A DNA stretch of 64,000 nt from NCBI RefSeq assembly GCF_000948415.1, contig NZ_JYII01000019.1, positions 269,154 through 333,153 on the forward strand, given 5' to 3'. The position numbers were made by a program, and so were the translations under genes. Positions within the stretch are counted from its first letter, which is position 1. The number at the start of each line of letters is the position of its first letter. This DNA comes from Thalassospira sp. HJ (lineage in GTDB: Bacteria > Pseudomonadota > Alphaproteobacteria > Rhodospirillales > Thalassospiraceae). Below, one piece after another: positions 35,536-44,708 of this stretch. Below the pieces are notes generated by a model that saw only the letters and a list, made by a program, of their open reading frames with translations, had not been told where the DNA came from and ran no database searches.

Positions 35536-35867
35536 GCCCAGAACAGTACAAGCCCGATCAGTTCAAGAACGACCTGAAACGCGTCCTGTCCTTGATCCGT
35601 ACCGGACAGCGATATCTGGAAGACGGCAAGGTGGTCGAACTGTCCGCCCTTGAAAGCCGTATTTCAGCTCTGTGCGAACAGGCCCGCACCCTTGCCCCGG
35701 AACAGCGCAAGGCAGTCGCCCCCCTGCTCGCATCCCTCATTGAGGAGCTCGGCCAGTTTGAAAGCCAGATGCAGCAGGAATATAGCGATATCCAGCGTCA
35801 GCTTCGCGGCATCAGCAACACCGCACAGGCAACAAATGCCTATGCCCAGGCAGCACGCACCAAGTAG
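35532..35867 (+). CDS. Small helical protein of unknown function in a flagellar operon
   Basis: I do not recognise this 111-residue protein. It is predicted to be mostly alpha-helical with long amphipathic stretches (QFKNDLKRVLSLIRTGQRYLEDGK, then KVVELSALESRISALCEQARTL and ASLIEELGQFESQMQQEYSDIQRQL), no signal peptide, and a Gln/Ala-rich tail. Overlap with the FlhB-like gene and proximity to fliO/fliP point to a flagellar assembly role, possibly an export chaperone of the FlgN/FliT shape. That is inference from shape and position. Confidence 0.6.
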   Translation: MSPEQYKPDQFKNDLKRVLSLIRTGQRYLEDGKVVELSALESRISALCEQARTLAPEQRKAVAPLLASLIEELGQFESQMQQEYSDIQRQLRGISNTAQATNAYAQAARTK

Positions 35868-36036
35868 GAAATTCATCCAAGACGCTGAATTGAAACGGCC
35901 CATGGGGACGGGCCATCGGGATGCTACCTTGCCTGACCTTCCCGGGCACGGTAAACAGAAACACCAAGACAGGTGATCATTGCGGTGCTCAACCTGCCAC
36001 CAAGCGACACGGGTTGTAGACGGGGAAAACTGCCTG

Positions 36037-36423
36037 ATGGAACTAAGCGCCTATTTCCGGTTTGTTGCCGCCCTGCTTTTTGTGCTGGGGATCATTGGCG
36101 TCTTTGCCCTTCTGGCACGGCGGTTTGTGCCCGGTGCACGCAATATCAACCGGCGCGGCACCAAAAGACGCCTGTCCGTCGTTGAAGTCGTCCCGGTCGA
36201 TACCAAGCGCCGTCTGGTTTTGCTCAAGCGTGACGATACCGAACATCTTGTGATGCTGGGCCCGAATGGTGACACCGTAGTCGAACGCAATATCGGCACC
36301 CATTTCAGCGAAATCCTTGGTGATCAGAACCGATCAGACGAAACCCTGCCGCCTGAGAGCACCGAAATTGCCATCGACGCCACCAAAGACGTCGCCCCGA
36401 CTGACAGGAATGCGCCTGCATGA
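36037..36423 (+). CDS. fliO: Flagellar export protein FliO
   Basis: A 128-residue protein with a single N-terminal membrane helix (FRFVAALLFVLGIIGVFALLARR) and the short FliO cytoplasmic domain KRRLSVVEVVPVDTKRRLVLLKRDDTEHLVMLGPNGDTVVE split by turns. FliO helps assemble the FliP ring. The ATG at 36037 is preceded by a weak GGGGAA; longer in-frame forms start at non-ATG codons. It overlaps fliP by four bases (ATGA). Confidence 0.9.
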   Translation: MELSAYFRFVAALLFVLGIIGVFALLARRFVPGARNINRRGTKRRLSVVEVVPVDTKRRLVLLKRDDTEHLVMLGPNGDTVVERNIGTHFSEILGDQNRSDETLPPESTEIAIDATKDVAPTDRNAPA

Positions 36424-37238
36424 ACCATGATATCCCATCAGCCCGCACCAAGGATGTGAAACCGGCAAAGGCCGGATGGCGTGCGCCGCGCTGGCTGACA
36501 CTCTGTGCGATCTGGTCGCTGATCCCGTTGATCGCGATCCTGGCGGGTGGCGACACTGTTCAGGCCCAGACATTCAACTTTGATCTTGGCGACGGGCCGG
36601 GCGTGACATCATCGGGTCGCCTTATCCAGTTGATCGGTCTGATCACGGTTCTGAGCATTGCGCCCGCCATCCTGATGATGGTGACGTCCTTTACCCGTAT
36701 CATCGTGGTGCTGAGCCTGCTTCGAACCGCACTTGGCATTCAGCAATCACCGCCAAACCAAGTTCTGATCAGCCTGGCGATGTTCCTGACCCTGTTCATC
36801 ATGATGCCGACATTGGAGCGCGTCTGGGACGAGGGCCTGCAGCCGATGATCAATGGCAACATTGATGAATTCGAAGGGTTCGAGCAGTCCGTCAAACCGG
36901 TGCATGACTTCATGATGACCCAAGTGCGCGAACGCGATCTTCAGCTGTTCGTCAATCTTGCAGGGATCGAGGAAATCACATCGCCTGACGACATTCCGCT
37001 GCGCTCCCTGATCCCGGCTTTCATGATCAGTGAGTTGCGCCGTGCGTTTGAAATCGGCTTCCTGCTGTTTATTCCGTTCCTGATCATCGACATGGTGGTT
37101 GCCAGTATCCTGATGTCGATGGGTATGATGATGCTGCCGCCGGTGATTATTTCCCTGCCATTCAAACTGATCTTCTTTGTCATGGTCGATGGCTGGTATC
37201 TGATCGCCGGATCACTGGTCGAGAGTTTCGGCGGTTAG
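36420..37238 (+). CDS. fliP: Flagellar export gate protein FliP
   Basis: The 272-residue FliP has a cleavable N-terminal signal (LTLCAIWSLIPLIAILAGGDTVQA) and the family core: FTRIIVVLSLLRTALGIQQSPPNQVLISLAMFLTLFIM near 90-130, and a C-terminal FLIIDMVVASILMSMGMMMLPPVIISLPFKL. It forms the export gate with FliQ and FliR, which lie in the opposite-strand cluster. The stop codon is part of the left arm of a 267-bp palindromic element. Confidence 0.96.
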   Translation: MNHDIPSARTKDVKPAKAGWRAPRWLTLCAIWSLIPLIAILAGGDTVQAQTFNFDLGDGPGVTSSGRLIQLIGLITVLSIAPAILMMVTSFTRIIVVLSLLRTALGIQQSPPNQVLISLAMFLTLFIMMPTLERVWDEGLQPMINGNIDEFEGFEQSVKPVHDFMMTQVRERDLQLFVNLAGIEEITSPDDIPLRSLIPAFMISELRRAFEIGFLLFIPFLIIDMVVASILMSMGMMMLPPVIISLPFKLIFFVMVDGWYLIAGSLVESFGG

Positions 37239-37503
37239 AGCCTATCCCCTCTCGGTTTCTTGATTTTGCCGGAGGACTTTTTCTGTCCAGTTAGGAAAGG
37301 ATCGCAGAACGTAGCGGTGCTACATTCAAGATCGTTGACGCGGCTGGACAGAAAAAGCTCCCGGCCCTCCGGGTTCTTGTTTGGCGACGTTTCGCTGCGT
37401 TACACCGCTTGTACGATGCGCCGCATCGTCCGGTGCGCTGTGCCTTGCCAAACGCTACGCCAAACAAAAACAAAATCTGAGAAACCGAGAGGGGATAGGC
37501 TCT
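37237..37503. repeat. 267-bp palindromic intergenic element B (MITE-like)
   Basis: Perfect 24-bp inverted repeats at 37237-37260 and 37480-37503 begin AGAGCCTATCCCCTCTCG. Inside is a perfect 14-bp stem (37277-37290 with 37344-37357, CTTTTTCTGTCCAG) and a second arm around GTTTGGCG (37379-37386) and CGCCAAAC (37458-37465). Length and layout (outer stem with two side arms) match element A although the outer arms differ. The left arm overlaps the fliP stop codon (37236-37238). It lies between fliP and a convergent oxidoreductase gene, where it could also act as a terminator. Confidence 0.8.
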
Positions 37504-37556
37504 GTGCCGGCGGGCCCAAAACGCCAAACACCACCGAACACGAAAGAAGGCTGACC

Positions 37557-38825
37557 TCAGCTTTCGAGATGATCGCGCAGGCGGTAGTACCAGATCGCAA
37601 TCGTCGCATAAGCACGGTGCAGATCATGCGCATATAGCGGCTTGATATCGCGGAACCGCAGAGGCAACGGCGTATCAGTCGCCAGAAGGTTAGCGGCAAT
37701 CGCCTTACCCAGCGAAGTCGATAGCGCCACCCCGCGCCCGTTATATCCCACCGCCATCGTCATGTTTTCAACCGGTCGATGGATATGCGGAAAATGGTCA
37801 TAGGTCATGGCTAGGCGCCCTGACCAGTAAAATTCAAGGGGCACCGACTTCACCCACGGATAATAGGTGTGGAGTTCTGATATGATTTCCCTGAACCCGC
37901 TCCGATCCTTGGGATCTTCAAACGTACCGCGCCCACCCAGCATCAGTCGTCCGCCCGGACCGATACGGAAATAGTTGCCAATACGGCGGGTATCAGAGAC
38001 CGGTGTTTTAGTCGGCAAGGTCGTTGCCAACTGCTCTTCGCTGAGCGGGGCTGTCGCCACCTGAAAACTGTTTACCGGGATCAGGCTTTTGCGAAGCTTC
38101 GGGAACAAATCCCCGGAATAGGCATTTGTCGCCACCACCAGATGATCGCTTTTGATCGTGGCGACGCCAGCGCCGATCTCGGCATGCCATTTCCCGGAAA
38201 TGTTTTTAACCCGCTTTACCGGTGCCGGGGCAAAGACCTGACAGCCCGCCGACTGTGCGGCACGGGTTAGCCCGCGGATATATTTCAACGGGTGCAACTG
38301 CCCCGCCCGGTTATCAAGCCAACCACCAACAAGGCGTTCACTGCCAGTCATTGCCTGAACTTCTGCCGTATCAAGCATTTTGACATCCGCCCCGCGCGAT
38401 TGCCATTCGCGCATGCGGGTTTCAAGCCAGCCCAGATGATCACGTTTGACCGATCCCTGTATCCAGCCACTTGGCGTGGGATCACAGTCAATGTCGTGTT
38501 CCTTGATCAGGTTAAAGGTCGTCTCGGCGGTTTTGCCAGCGAACTCGGTCGAGTATTCACCATAAAGCTTATCGATCTTGTCGGGGTCGTGCTTAAGCCC
38601 CGGAATGACTTGCCCGCCATTCCTGCCCGATGCCCCAAACCCGGGACGTACTGCATCAACCAGAATGACCGATGCGCCGCCCTTGGCCAGTTGAAGCGCA
38701 CAGGACATGCCGGTAAACCCGCCACCGATAATCATCACATCGCAAACATGGTCGCCTTCTGGCTGCGCTGTTTCAGGGGCGTCACTGGCTGTCGCTTCCC
38801 ACAGCGATGTCAGATCATCTTTCAT
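37557..38825 (-). CDS. FAD-dependent (DAO family) oxidoreductase, gamma-glutamylputrescine-oxidase-like
   Basis: A 422-residue protein with the N-terminal dinucleotide-binding motif GGGFTGMSCALQLAKGG (about 34-50, GxGxxG), followed by RPGFGASGRNGGQVIPGLKHD, the DAO/OrdL signature, and a C-terminal WSGRLAMTYDHFPHIHRP...VGYNGRGVALS. PuuB-like enzymes oxidise gamma-glutamylputrescine in polyamine degradation; related DAO enzymes act on other amines. The polyamine-like ABC operon near the left end makes a polyamine link tempting, but the genes are far apart. Substrate not established. Confidence 0.85.
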   Translation of the reverse strand: MKDDLTSLWEATASDAPETAQPEGDHVCDVMIIGGGFTGMSCALQLAKGGASVILVDAVRPGFGASGRNGGQVIPGLKHDPDKIDKLYGEYSTEFAGKTAETTFNLIKEHDIDCDPTPSGWIQGSVKRDHLGWLETRMREWQSRGADVKMLDTAEVQAMTGSERLVGGWLDNRAGQLHPLKYIRGLTRAAQSAGCQVFAPAPVKRVKNISGKWHAEIGAGVATIKSDHLVVATNAYSGDLFPKLRKSLIPVNSFQVATAPLSEEQLATTLPTKTPVSDTRRIGNYFRIGPGGRLMLGGRGTFEDPKDRSGFREIISELHTYYPWVKSVPLEFYWSGRLAMTYDHFPHIHRPVENMTMAVGYNGRGVALSTSLGKAIAANLLATDTPLPLRFRDIKPLYAHDLHRAYATIAIWYYRLRDHLES

Positions 38826-38990
38826 GTAGACCTCGGTGGCATGGCCTTATGGCCGGTGGCAGGAGATGCGCGGCACTAACAGTCTGATTTTAAAACCTTA
38901 ACTCAAATTCCAGCTACATCAATACATTCCTGTAAACTGATAAGCAGGACACATGGAAATCAGTGACGCCCAAACCCGGCACAGCAAATA

Positions 38991-39022
38991 AAAAAGCCGC
39001 CTGCTGTGCAGAACGGCTTTTT
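38991..39022 (-). terminator. Terminator downstream of the Sel1 gene
   Basis: AAAAAGCCG and CGGCTTTTT form a stem whose loop contains a small nested CTGC/GCAG pair. The minus-strand copy ends in a U-run, 45 bases past the Sel1 gene's stop. Confidence 0.75.
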
Positions 39023-39066
39023 GGTCTTCCCTAGACTTGGGCATTGGCGCCCAACGGTATCCGGTC

Positions 39067-40386
39067 CTAGCCCTTTTGGCGGCCGGATTTGAAAACATCC
39101 TGTTCAAGCGGCTTAAGGCCAAAGCTGCCCCGACGCGGCGCCGGATTTTCGGCCACGTATTTTTCGGCCACCTGACGTTCCCGCTCGCTCATACGGGCAT
39201 GAATAGCGCCCATTTCGCGCTGTGCCTGACTGCCTTCGGTCGGTGCCGACATTTTCAGCCAGTAATAAGCCAGAACATTGTCCTGTTCGACGCCGCTGCC
39301 GATCGCGTAAAGACGCCCAAGGGCGGCCTGACCGTTCGCCGATCCCTTGCCAGCTGCACGCTCGTACCAGGTTGCGGCACGTACCATATCAACTGGCACG
39401 CCCAAGCCATGTTCATACATCACCCCGATCAGGTGATAGCCCCCCGGATGGCCAAGTTCGGCCAGGTCCATGGCAAGATCAAGCGCATTGGCGTAATCAG
39501 GTTCGCGATGCGGTACACCGAAAATCTGAATCTGGGTCATCTGGTATTTCGCAGACGCATCTCCCTGATCGACCGCATGGCTCAGCATTTTCCAGCCACG
39601 GTTAAACAGCTTCAGATCCGATGAATGGCAGAAATACATCGCAAGGTTTGCCTGCGCATAGGCATCGCCTTCGCTTGCGGCAAGTTCAAACCAGCTGATG
39701 CTTTCGGCAATATTGCGTTCTGCGCCAAGACCAACACCAAGGGCGTAGCCAAGGGCCGATGCAGCCTCGACACTGCCCGCACGGGCGGCGCGCATGTTGA
39801 ATTCGAACGACTTCGACGGATCGCGACGAACCCCGCGCCCTTCGAGATAAAGATACGCCAGAACACTGGCCGCTGACGGGTCATTCAGCTCGCTCGCACG
39901 TTCGAAATAGCCAACGGCCTTTTCGTCGTCCTGCGGCACACCCCAGCCGTTCAGATAGCAAACACCAAGATTGTAAAGGGCTGCGACCGAGCCGAACTCG
40001 ATGGCCTCTTCAAACCAGTGGGCGGCAGTTTCGGCATTTTCCTGAACACCAAGCCCCTTGGCATAGAGATATCCAAGGTTGTTGGCCGATACCGGGCCGC
40101 CAGCGGTGGCTTCTTCGTTAAACCAGTAGGCCGCTTCGCGATACCATTGCTGGCCTTCGCCAAGATCCTCGGCAACGCCGAGTCCCTTGCTGCGCATATA
40201 GCCGTAGCAAACAGCGGCAAACGCACGGCTTTGGCGGTGAATCTGGTCAAGGATACGGCGGGTCGCGGACTCATCACGCGGCATCCCGTCGCCCTGATAA
40301 TGCTTCTGGGCAAGCGAAAGCTGGGCGAAAATGTCCTTTTCGACATTCGCCTCATCGTAATAGACCATTTTAAGTGCACGATCCAT
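39067..40386 (-). CDS. Sel1-repeat (TPR-like) protein
   Basis: A 439-residue soluble protein made of Sel1-like repeats with the typical spacing (Y..G.GV..D...A..W...A...G...A...LG), for example AYLYLEGRGVRRDPSKSFEFNMRAARAGS and AAALYNLGVCYLNGWGVPQDDEKAVGYFERA read in parts. About nine repeats fill most of it. The ATG at 40386 is chosen; the preceding GTG is in frame and neither has a clear ribosome-binding site. Sel1 proteins are scaffolds and regulators; its place downstream of the motB-like cluster suggests a motility link, not proven. Confidence 0.75.
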   Translation of the reverse strand: MDRALKMVYYDEANVEKDIFAQLSLAQKHYQGDGMPRDESATRRILDQIHRQSRAFAAVCYGYMRSKGLGVAEDLGEGQQWYREAAYWFNEEATAGGPVSANNLGYLYAKGLGVQENAETAAHWFEEAIEFGSVAALYNLGVCYLNGWGVPQDDEKAVGYFERASELNDPSAASVLAYLYLEGRGVRRDPSKSFEFNMRAARAGSVEAASALGYALGVGLGAERNIAESISWFELAASEGDAYAQANLAMYFCHSSDLKLFNRGWKMLSHAVDQGDASAKYQMTQIQIFGVPHREPDYANALDLAMDLAELGHPGGYHLIGVMYEHGLGVPVDMVRAATWYERAAGKGSANGQAALGRLYAIGSGVEQDNVLAYYWLKMSAPTEGSQAQREMGAIHARMSERERQVAEKYVAENPAPRRGSFGLKPLEQDVFKSGRQKG

Positions 40387-40485
40387 CACAGCACTACACT
40401 CATCACCGTTCCAAAAAAGACAACAGAATCATGGCACTGCCACCCATCACGGGCGAAATGCGTGCCACGATATATTTATCGAACG

Positions 40486-43400
40486 TTAATTTATAGCACT
40501 AAGCTGCGACTTTTCCAACTGGTCTCGATAGGTTGCAAGGAATCCCTTGAACTCCTCGACCTCATCGACCCGGTCGGCAAGGGTCCGATAGTCAATCAAG
40601 CCATGTGTCGGCGATGATGTAATCAGGCTGAATGCCTCGGCATAGGGGCTTTGCGCCATGACTTCGCCATAGCGGCGTTTAAGCATGTTAAGCGTGCGTT
40701 CCTGCCCGGCCATCGCAAGGTTGACCGCCCAGTTCAGCATAAAGCGCCCACGATCATCCGAGATTCCAGCCGGATCAAATGGCTCCTCGCCGACCAGACG
40801 CTGGAACGTTTCGGCCGCAGACATGTAATCCTGTGTCGCGCGGTAATGATCAATGCGCAGCAATTCGGCATTGCGCGAATAGTCGCCTTCAAGGGTTGCG
40901 ACTGCCTCGGCCCCGCGATCGGTATCAAGAAGGGCGCGGGCACGAAGATGACGGCGCTGGGTCGCCAACTCATCGGAAATCCCGTCAGCTTCCGTTTCAT
41001 CAATAGTTCGAATGGTTTCTTCGGGCTTGCTATCAAGAAGATAAACCAGCGCCAGGCGCGCCCCGACACGGGCCTCTTCAACGCCGCTCAGACGGAAGTT
41101 GACCTGGTGTTCAAGCAGTTCTTCGGCGCGCTCGAACAATTCGACATCGACCATCCGGTCTGCCAGACGACGGATAAGCTCATCGCCCTTCTCACCAGCC
41201 GGGGTCAGTTCGCGGAACTCGTCATAAAGTGCGACCGCCTTGATCGCCGAGATATTGTTGATCTCGTCCCCGAGATAGAGGTTCTCAAACGTCTTGTGCA
41301 TCATGTCGGTTGCTTCGGTCGCCACCGGCATGTTCGGGAAGAAGATCGCGACCTGCCGCAGAGTATTGAGCCCGTCGCGGAAATCCTTGTTTTCGATCTG
41401 CAGTTCACCGATGCGCTTAAGCAACGCCATCTCGAACGCATCGCCGCGCCAGGCAAAGCGCAGTTTCTGAAGCTGTTCGATGGCATCTTCGACCGTCAGG
41501 CGTTCAAGGCGCATCAGAAGTTCGGTACGATCAAAGATCGCGTGCGCGCGTGCCTTGCGGTTTTCACCCTCTGCCACCTGATCCCAGGTCGATACGGCCT
41601 GTTCAAGTTCGCCCGCCTCTTCTTCAAAGATACCCTTGAGATACTGGATATCCATGATCTTGCTTTCGGAAAGACCCGGGGTGACCAGCATCTTTTCGAT
41701 CATGTCCATGCCCGCTTCAGGGTTGCCGACGATCAATGCCTGCTCGGTCGCGATCGGCACGATGCGCGACAGCAATTCCGGCGGGTAATAATCAAGGATA
41801 TGAACACTTTCGAGAAGATCACGTGCACCTTCATTCGGCCGTCCGCGCGCAGCCAAAGTCACCGCGCGCCACAACTGCATTTCGGGAATTTCGCGCAAGC
41901 GATCATCCTCCAGCAAGCGCTCGGCTTCTTCGTAATCGCGATCAAGGAATTTGACCGCGGCCTTAAGTGCACGGAACTGTAGGCGCTGCGCAATCAGCGG
42001 ATCGTCATGTTCCATCGCCGAAATCACCGCATCGGCTTCCGGCCCCAAACCGTTGGCGAGATAATACTGCGCGAGATCTAGACGGGCATTGTTGCGGTGT
42101 TCATCGCCACTTTCGGCGATCTTGCCGCGCAGGCCCCTGATAACCTTGTTGTAGTTATCAAGCCCACCGCGGCGCCAGTCATCAAGTTCGAAAATAAGCC
42201 CCTCGCGCCCGTCCCCGGTCCGCGACCGCACCCCGGTTGCAGATGCCAGCAACCGTGCGCCTTCGGGTGAAATGTTAAGCCCGTCTTCGGCCGTAACAAT
42301 CACCGCACGACCGTCATCGCGCCCGGCGACCTGCACACTGTCATTCATCGGCGCGACGACAACACCCTGCACCGACGGCAGAACTTCAAATTCCGGATAA
42401 CGCAGCGCAACCTCGATGCCATAGCCGTTCTGGGTGGTTGTGGTCACGCGCAGCGTATCGCCTACTTCCGGGTCATCAATCGGAATAATCGGCCCGACAT
42501 CATCCAACGGCACAATCAGGCGCGCGCGCGTCTGTTCATCAAGCTCGATCGACGGACCAAGCTTCTCAACCGGCTGCATAATGCCTTGTTGCATGGTCAC
42601 ACGCCAATCACCCGTTTCGCCAAGCGTCGTATAAAGACCAATTCCCTCCGGGATGGTCATGCGCACGATGGTGGCATAGGGGCTTTCGATCTGTTCGATC
42701 ACGCCGATGATCTGGGCGGCTTCCTGACGCACGGTATCAAGATTGAGGTTGGCGCGTACATCAAAGGCCATCCACAGGAACCCGGCACGCGACCAGACTG
42801 CCGCCCCTCCCAGCTGCCCGAACGGGAAACCAAGCGAAAGCTCCGTTGCTGTCTGATCAACAGTGACAACGAGATCACCGATGCTTTCACGCTCTACCGG
42901 GGCTTGCCCGTTGGTGCGCACTGTACTTTCGGCATTCTGAGCCGCCTGTGCGAGGGCTTCGGGTGAGTTGGGATCTACTTCTGCACCCTCTGCCGCCGGG
43001 CTATCAGCATTTGCAGTCTCTGTGGCGCCATCTGCGGGCGCGTCTTCACCCGCAGCCGTTTGCGCGGGCGCTGTCGGTGCGGCAGGGGCCGGTGGTGCTG
43101 GTGCCGTTGCACCGCGATCTGGCGTCGGGGTTGACTGATTTTGCGCGGCGGTGGTTGCCGGGGCGCGCTGTACACCCATGATATCAACCACAACCTTGTT
43201 GCCTGACCGGAAATGGCGCAACTGGCGTGCCGGGGTTGTTTCAATCACCACATCAAGCGGATTGGTGCCGTCCTGACGGATCCGAACCCCTTCGGGCAAA
43301 CGCCGCGAAACGTCGCCGGCATTGATCCGGGCCGGGGCATCAAAGGCGATGGTTTGTGATCCTTGCGCGCCCTCAAGCACGTAATCCGTACGGTTTGGCC

Positions 43401-43980
43401 AATCAAACACCAGACGATAGAAGGTCGGATGACGCCCGACGCGGACATCAAGCTCGGCAAGGTTTCCCGCGGTCTCATCGGCAACCCTTTCAACTGGGGT
43501 CGTCGGGGCTGGCGTAATCGCCGGGGTCTGTTCATCCTGGGCTGGGCGTGTCGGCGGGGTTGGGACGGCGGGCGGCTGTGCGTCGGGCTTATCAAGGATA
43601 TCAAGCACGACATTGCTGCCGACATTAAACGCACGCACCTCGAAATCATCGCTCAGGACAAAGGCGACGGTGCGACCATCCGGGTCAAAAAACGCATCGG
43701 AGATGTAGCGTGAAACAGGCGCAAGGACACCGCGCAAAGAGGCGACCAACGGCTGATCGAAGCGCACAACCAACTGATCGCCGATGATTTCGGCGCTATA
43801 GTCGACCGGCTCGTTCCATTGCAGAACAATTCGTCCATAACCGTTATGTACCCCGGAGCGGATAATGACAGGGTCCGCTACCTGGGCTATTGCAGGACGC
43901 ATTCCGCTGATGGGCAAAAACATTGCCGTGGTGGTCGCAATCACGACCGCCAGCAGGATGCGCACGGCAAGTTTCGCCAT
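40486..43980 (-). CDS. Very large exported protein: beta-rich repeats, Pro/Ala linker and TPR-like C terminus
   Basis: This 1164-residue protein starts with a signal peptide (ILLAVVIATTTAMFLPISG...AIAQ). Residues about 35-140 and 180-270 are beta-rich with phrases such as GRIVLQWNEPVDYSAEIIGDQ and VVIETTPARQLRHFRSGNKVVVDIMG, resembling AMIN-type domains. A Pro/Ala/Thr-rich linker (about 270-345) leads to a further beta region. From about 625 onward the chain is helical with TPR-like pairs. The start follows the MotB-like stop by 2 bases, so it is cotranslated with motor-protein genes. I do not know a named function; a periplasmic role at the flagellar base or cell wall is inferred. Confidence 0.75.
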   Translation of the reverse strand: MAKLAVRILLAVVIATTTAMFLPISGMRPAIAQVADPVIIRSGVHNGYGRIVLQWNEPVDYSAEIIGDQLVVRFDQPLVASLRGVLAPVSRYISDAFFDPDGRTVAFVLSDDFEVRAFNVGSNVVLDILDKPDAQPPAVPTPPTRPAQDEQTPAITPAPTTPVERVADETAGNLAELDVRVGRHPTFYRLVFDWPNRTDYVLEGAQGSQTIAFDAPARINAGDVSRRLPEGVRIRQDGTNPLDVVIETTPARQLRHFRSGNKVVVDIMGVQRAPATTAAQNQSTPTPDRGATAPAPPAPAAPTAPAQTAAGEDAPADGATETANADSPAAEGAEVDPNSPEALAQAAQNAESTVRTNGQAPVERESIGDLVVTVDQTATELSLGFPFGQLGGAAVWSRAGFLWMAFDVRANLNLDTVRQEAAQIIGVIEQIESPYATIVRMTIPEGIGLYTTLGETGDWRVTMQQGIMQPVEKLGPSIELDEQTRARLIVPLDDVGPIIPIDDPEVGDTLRVTTTTQNGYGIEVALRYPEFEVLPSVQGVVVAPMNDSVQVAGRDDGRAVIVTAEDGLNISPEGARLLASATGVRSRTGDGREGLIFELDDWRRGGLDNYNKVIRGLRGKIAESGDEHRNNARLDLAQYYLANGLGPEADAVISAMEHDDPLIAQRLQFRALKAAVKFLDRDYEEAERLLEDDRLREIPEMQLWRAVTLAARGRPNEGARDLLESVHILDYYPPELLSRIVPIATEQALIVGNPEAGMDMIEKMLVTPGLSESKIMDIQYLKGIFEEEAGELEQAVSTWDQVAEGENRKARAHAIFDRTELLMRLERLTVEDAIEQLQKLRFAWRGDAFEMALLKRIGELQIENKDFRDGLNTLRQVAIFFPNMPVATEATDMMHKTFENLYLGDEINNISAIKAVALYDEFRELTPAGEKGDELIRRLADRMVDVELFERAEELLEHQVNFRLSGVEEARVGARLALVYLLDSKPEETIRTIDETEADGISDELATQRRHLRARALLDTDRGAEAVATLEGDYSRNAELLRIDHYRATQDYMSAAETFQRLVGEEPFDPAGISDDRGRFMLNWAVNLAMAGQERTLNMLKRRYGEVMAQSPYAEAFSLITSSPTHGLIDYRTLADRVDEVEEFKGFLATYRDQLEKSQLSAIN

Positions 43981-43982
43981 AC

Positions 43983-44708
43983 TTACGTGCCTCCGATCCC
44001 GCTTCCCCCATGAGGCTCGATTACAATGTCGACCCGACGCGCCATCGCAAATCGCGCCTCCTCATCCAACAATTGAGGAAGCTGGTCGTACCTTGATGCC
44101 GCAAATCCGTAAATATTTATGTAATCTGTGTAACCGGATTGCTTTAACTCGTTGGCAACAGCCCCGGCACGGGCCAGCGAAAGTTCCCAGTTCGATGCAT
44201 ATTGCCCACGACCACTGAGCGGTCGCGGATCCGTATGGCCCTGCACGCCAATACGGTTACCGATATTTCGCAGCACACCACCCAGGACAAACAGGGCCTG
44301 CTGCGCCTTGGGCGTCATATCGGAACTGCCCGCAACGAACAAAATATCGCCCGGAAGCGAAATCACCAGCTTGTCGGCTTCGCGCGACATGCGCGCATCG
44401 CCCAGAACCGGGTTGTCATCAATCGCGTCGTCGATCACCGCACTCAGGTAATCAAGGTTCATCGCCGGTTTGCGATAGACGCGCGGGATATTCATGTTGG
44501 CCATTGGCTCGTCAGTATCTTCGACCGGCGACGGCTGGATCGATTGCGACAAAGCGTCAACCACCTCGTCCCAGCGGTCGATCTTGACCTTGGACATGGC
44601 AAACAGCATCACAAAGAATGTCAGCAGAAGCGAAATCAGATCTGCCAGACTGAGCATCCAGGGCGGCGGCCCCTTGTGTTCTTCCTTGCGTGGTGCGTCG
44701 TCGCTCAT
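43983..44708 (-). CDS. MotB-like motor protein with complete signature (OmpA/MotB)
   Basis: A 241-residue protein with one N-terminal helix (WMLSLADLISLLLTFFVMLFAMSKV; the aspartate D23 is at the position of the MotB proton-binding aspartate) and a C-terminal OmpA/MotB domain: QGHTDPRPL (HTD 158-160), LSLARA (176-181) and ARRVDIVIEP. This is a functional-looking stator B subunit. No MotA partner is present nearby, so it is either paired with a MotA elsewhere or serves another envelope role. The start overlaps the upstream MotB-like gene (ATGA). Confidence 0.88.
   Translation of the reverse strand: MSDDAPRKEEHKGPPPWMLSLADLISLLLTFFVMLFAMSKVKIDRWDEVVDALSQSIQPSPVEDTDEPMANMNIPRVYRKPAMNLDYLSAVIDDAIDDNPVLGDARMSREADKLVISLPGDILFVAGSSDMTPKAQQALFVLGGVLRNIGNRIGVQGHTDPRPLSGRGQYASNWELSLARAGAVANELKQSGYTDYINIYGFAASRYDQLPQLLDEEARFAMARRVDIVIEPHGGSGIGGT

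Noticed and set aside
35916..35932. Possible sigma-54 site before fliO
   Set aside because: GG and GC doublets have 12-base spacing and TTGC is present, but the -24 box reads CGGGAT instead of TGGCAC, a much poorer match than the five listed.
40651..41982. 443-codon plus-strand frame
   Set aside because: Antisense shadow of the 1164-residue protein; no start signal or domain.
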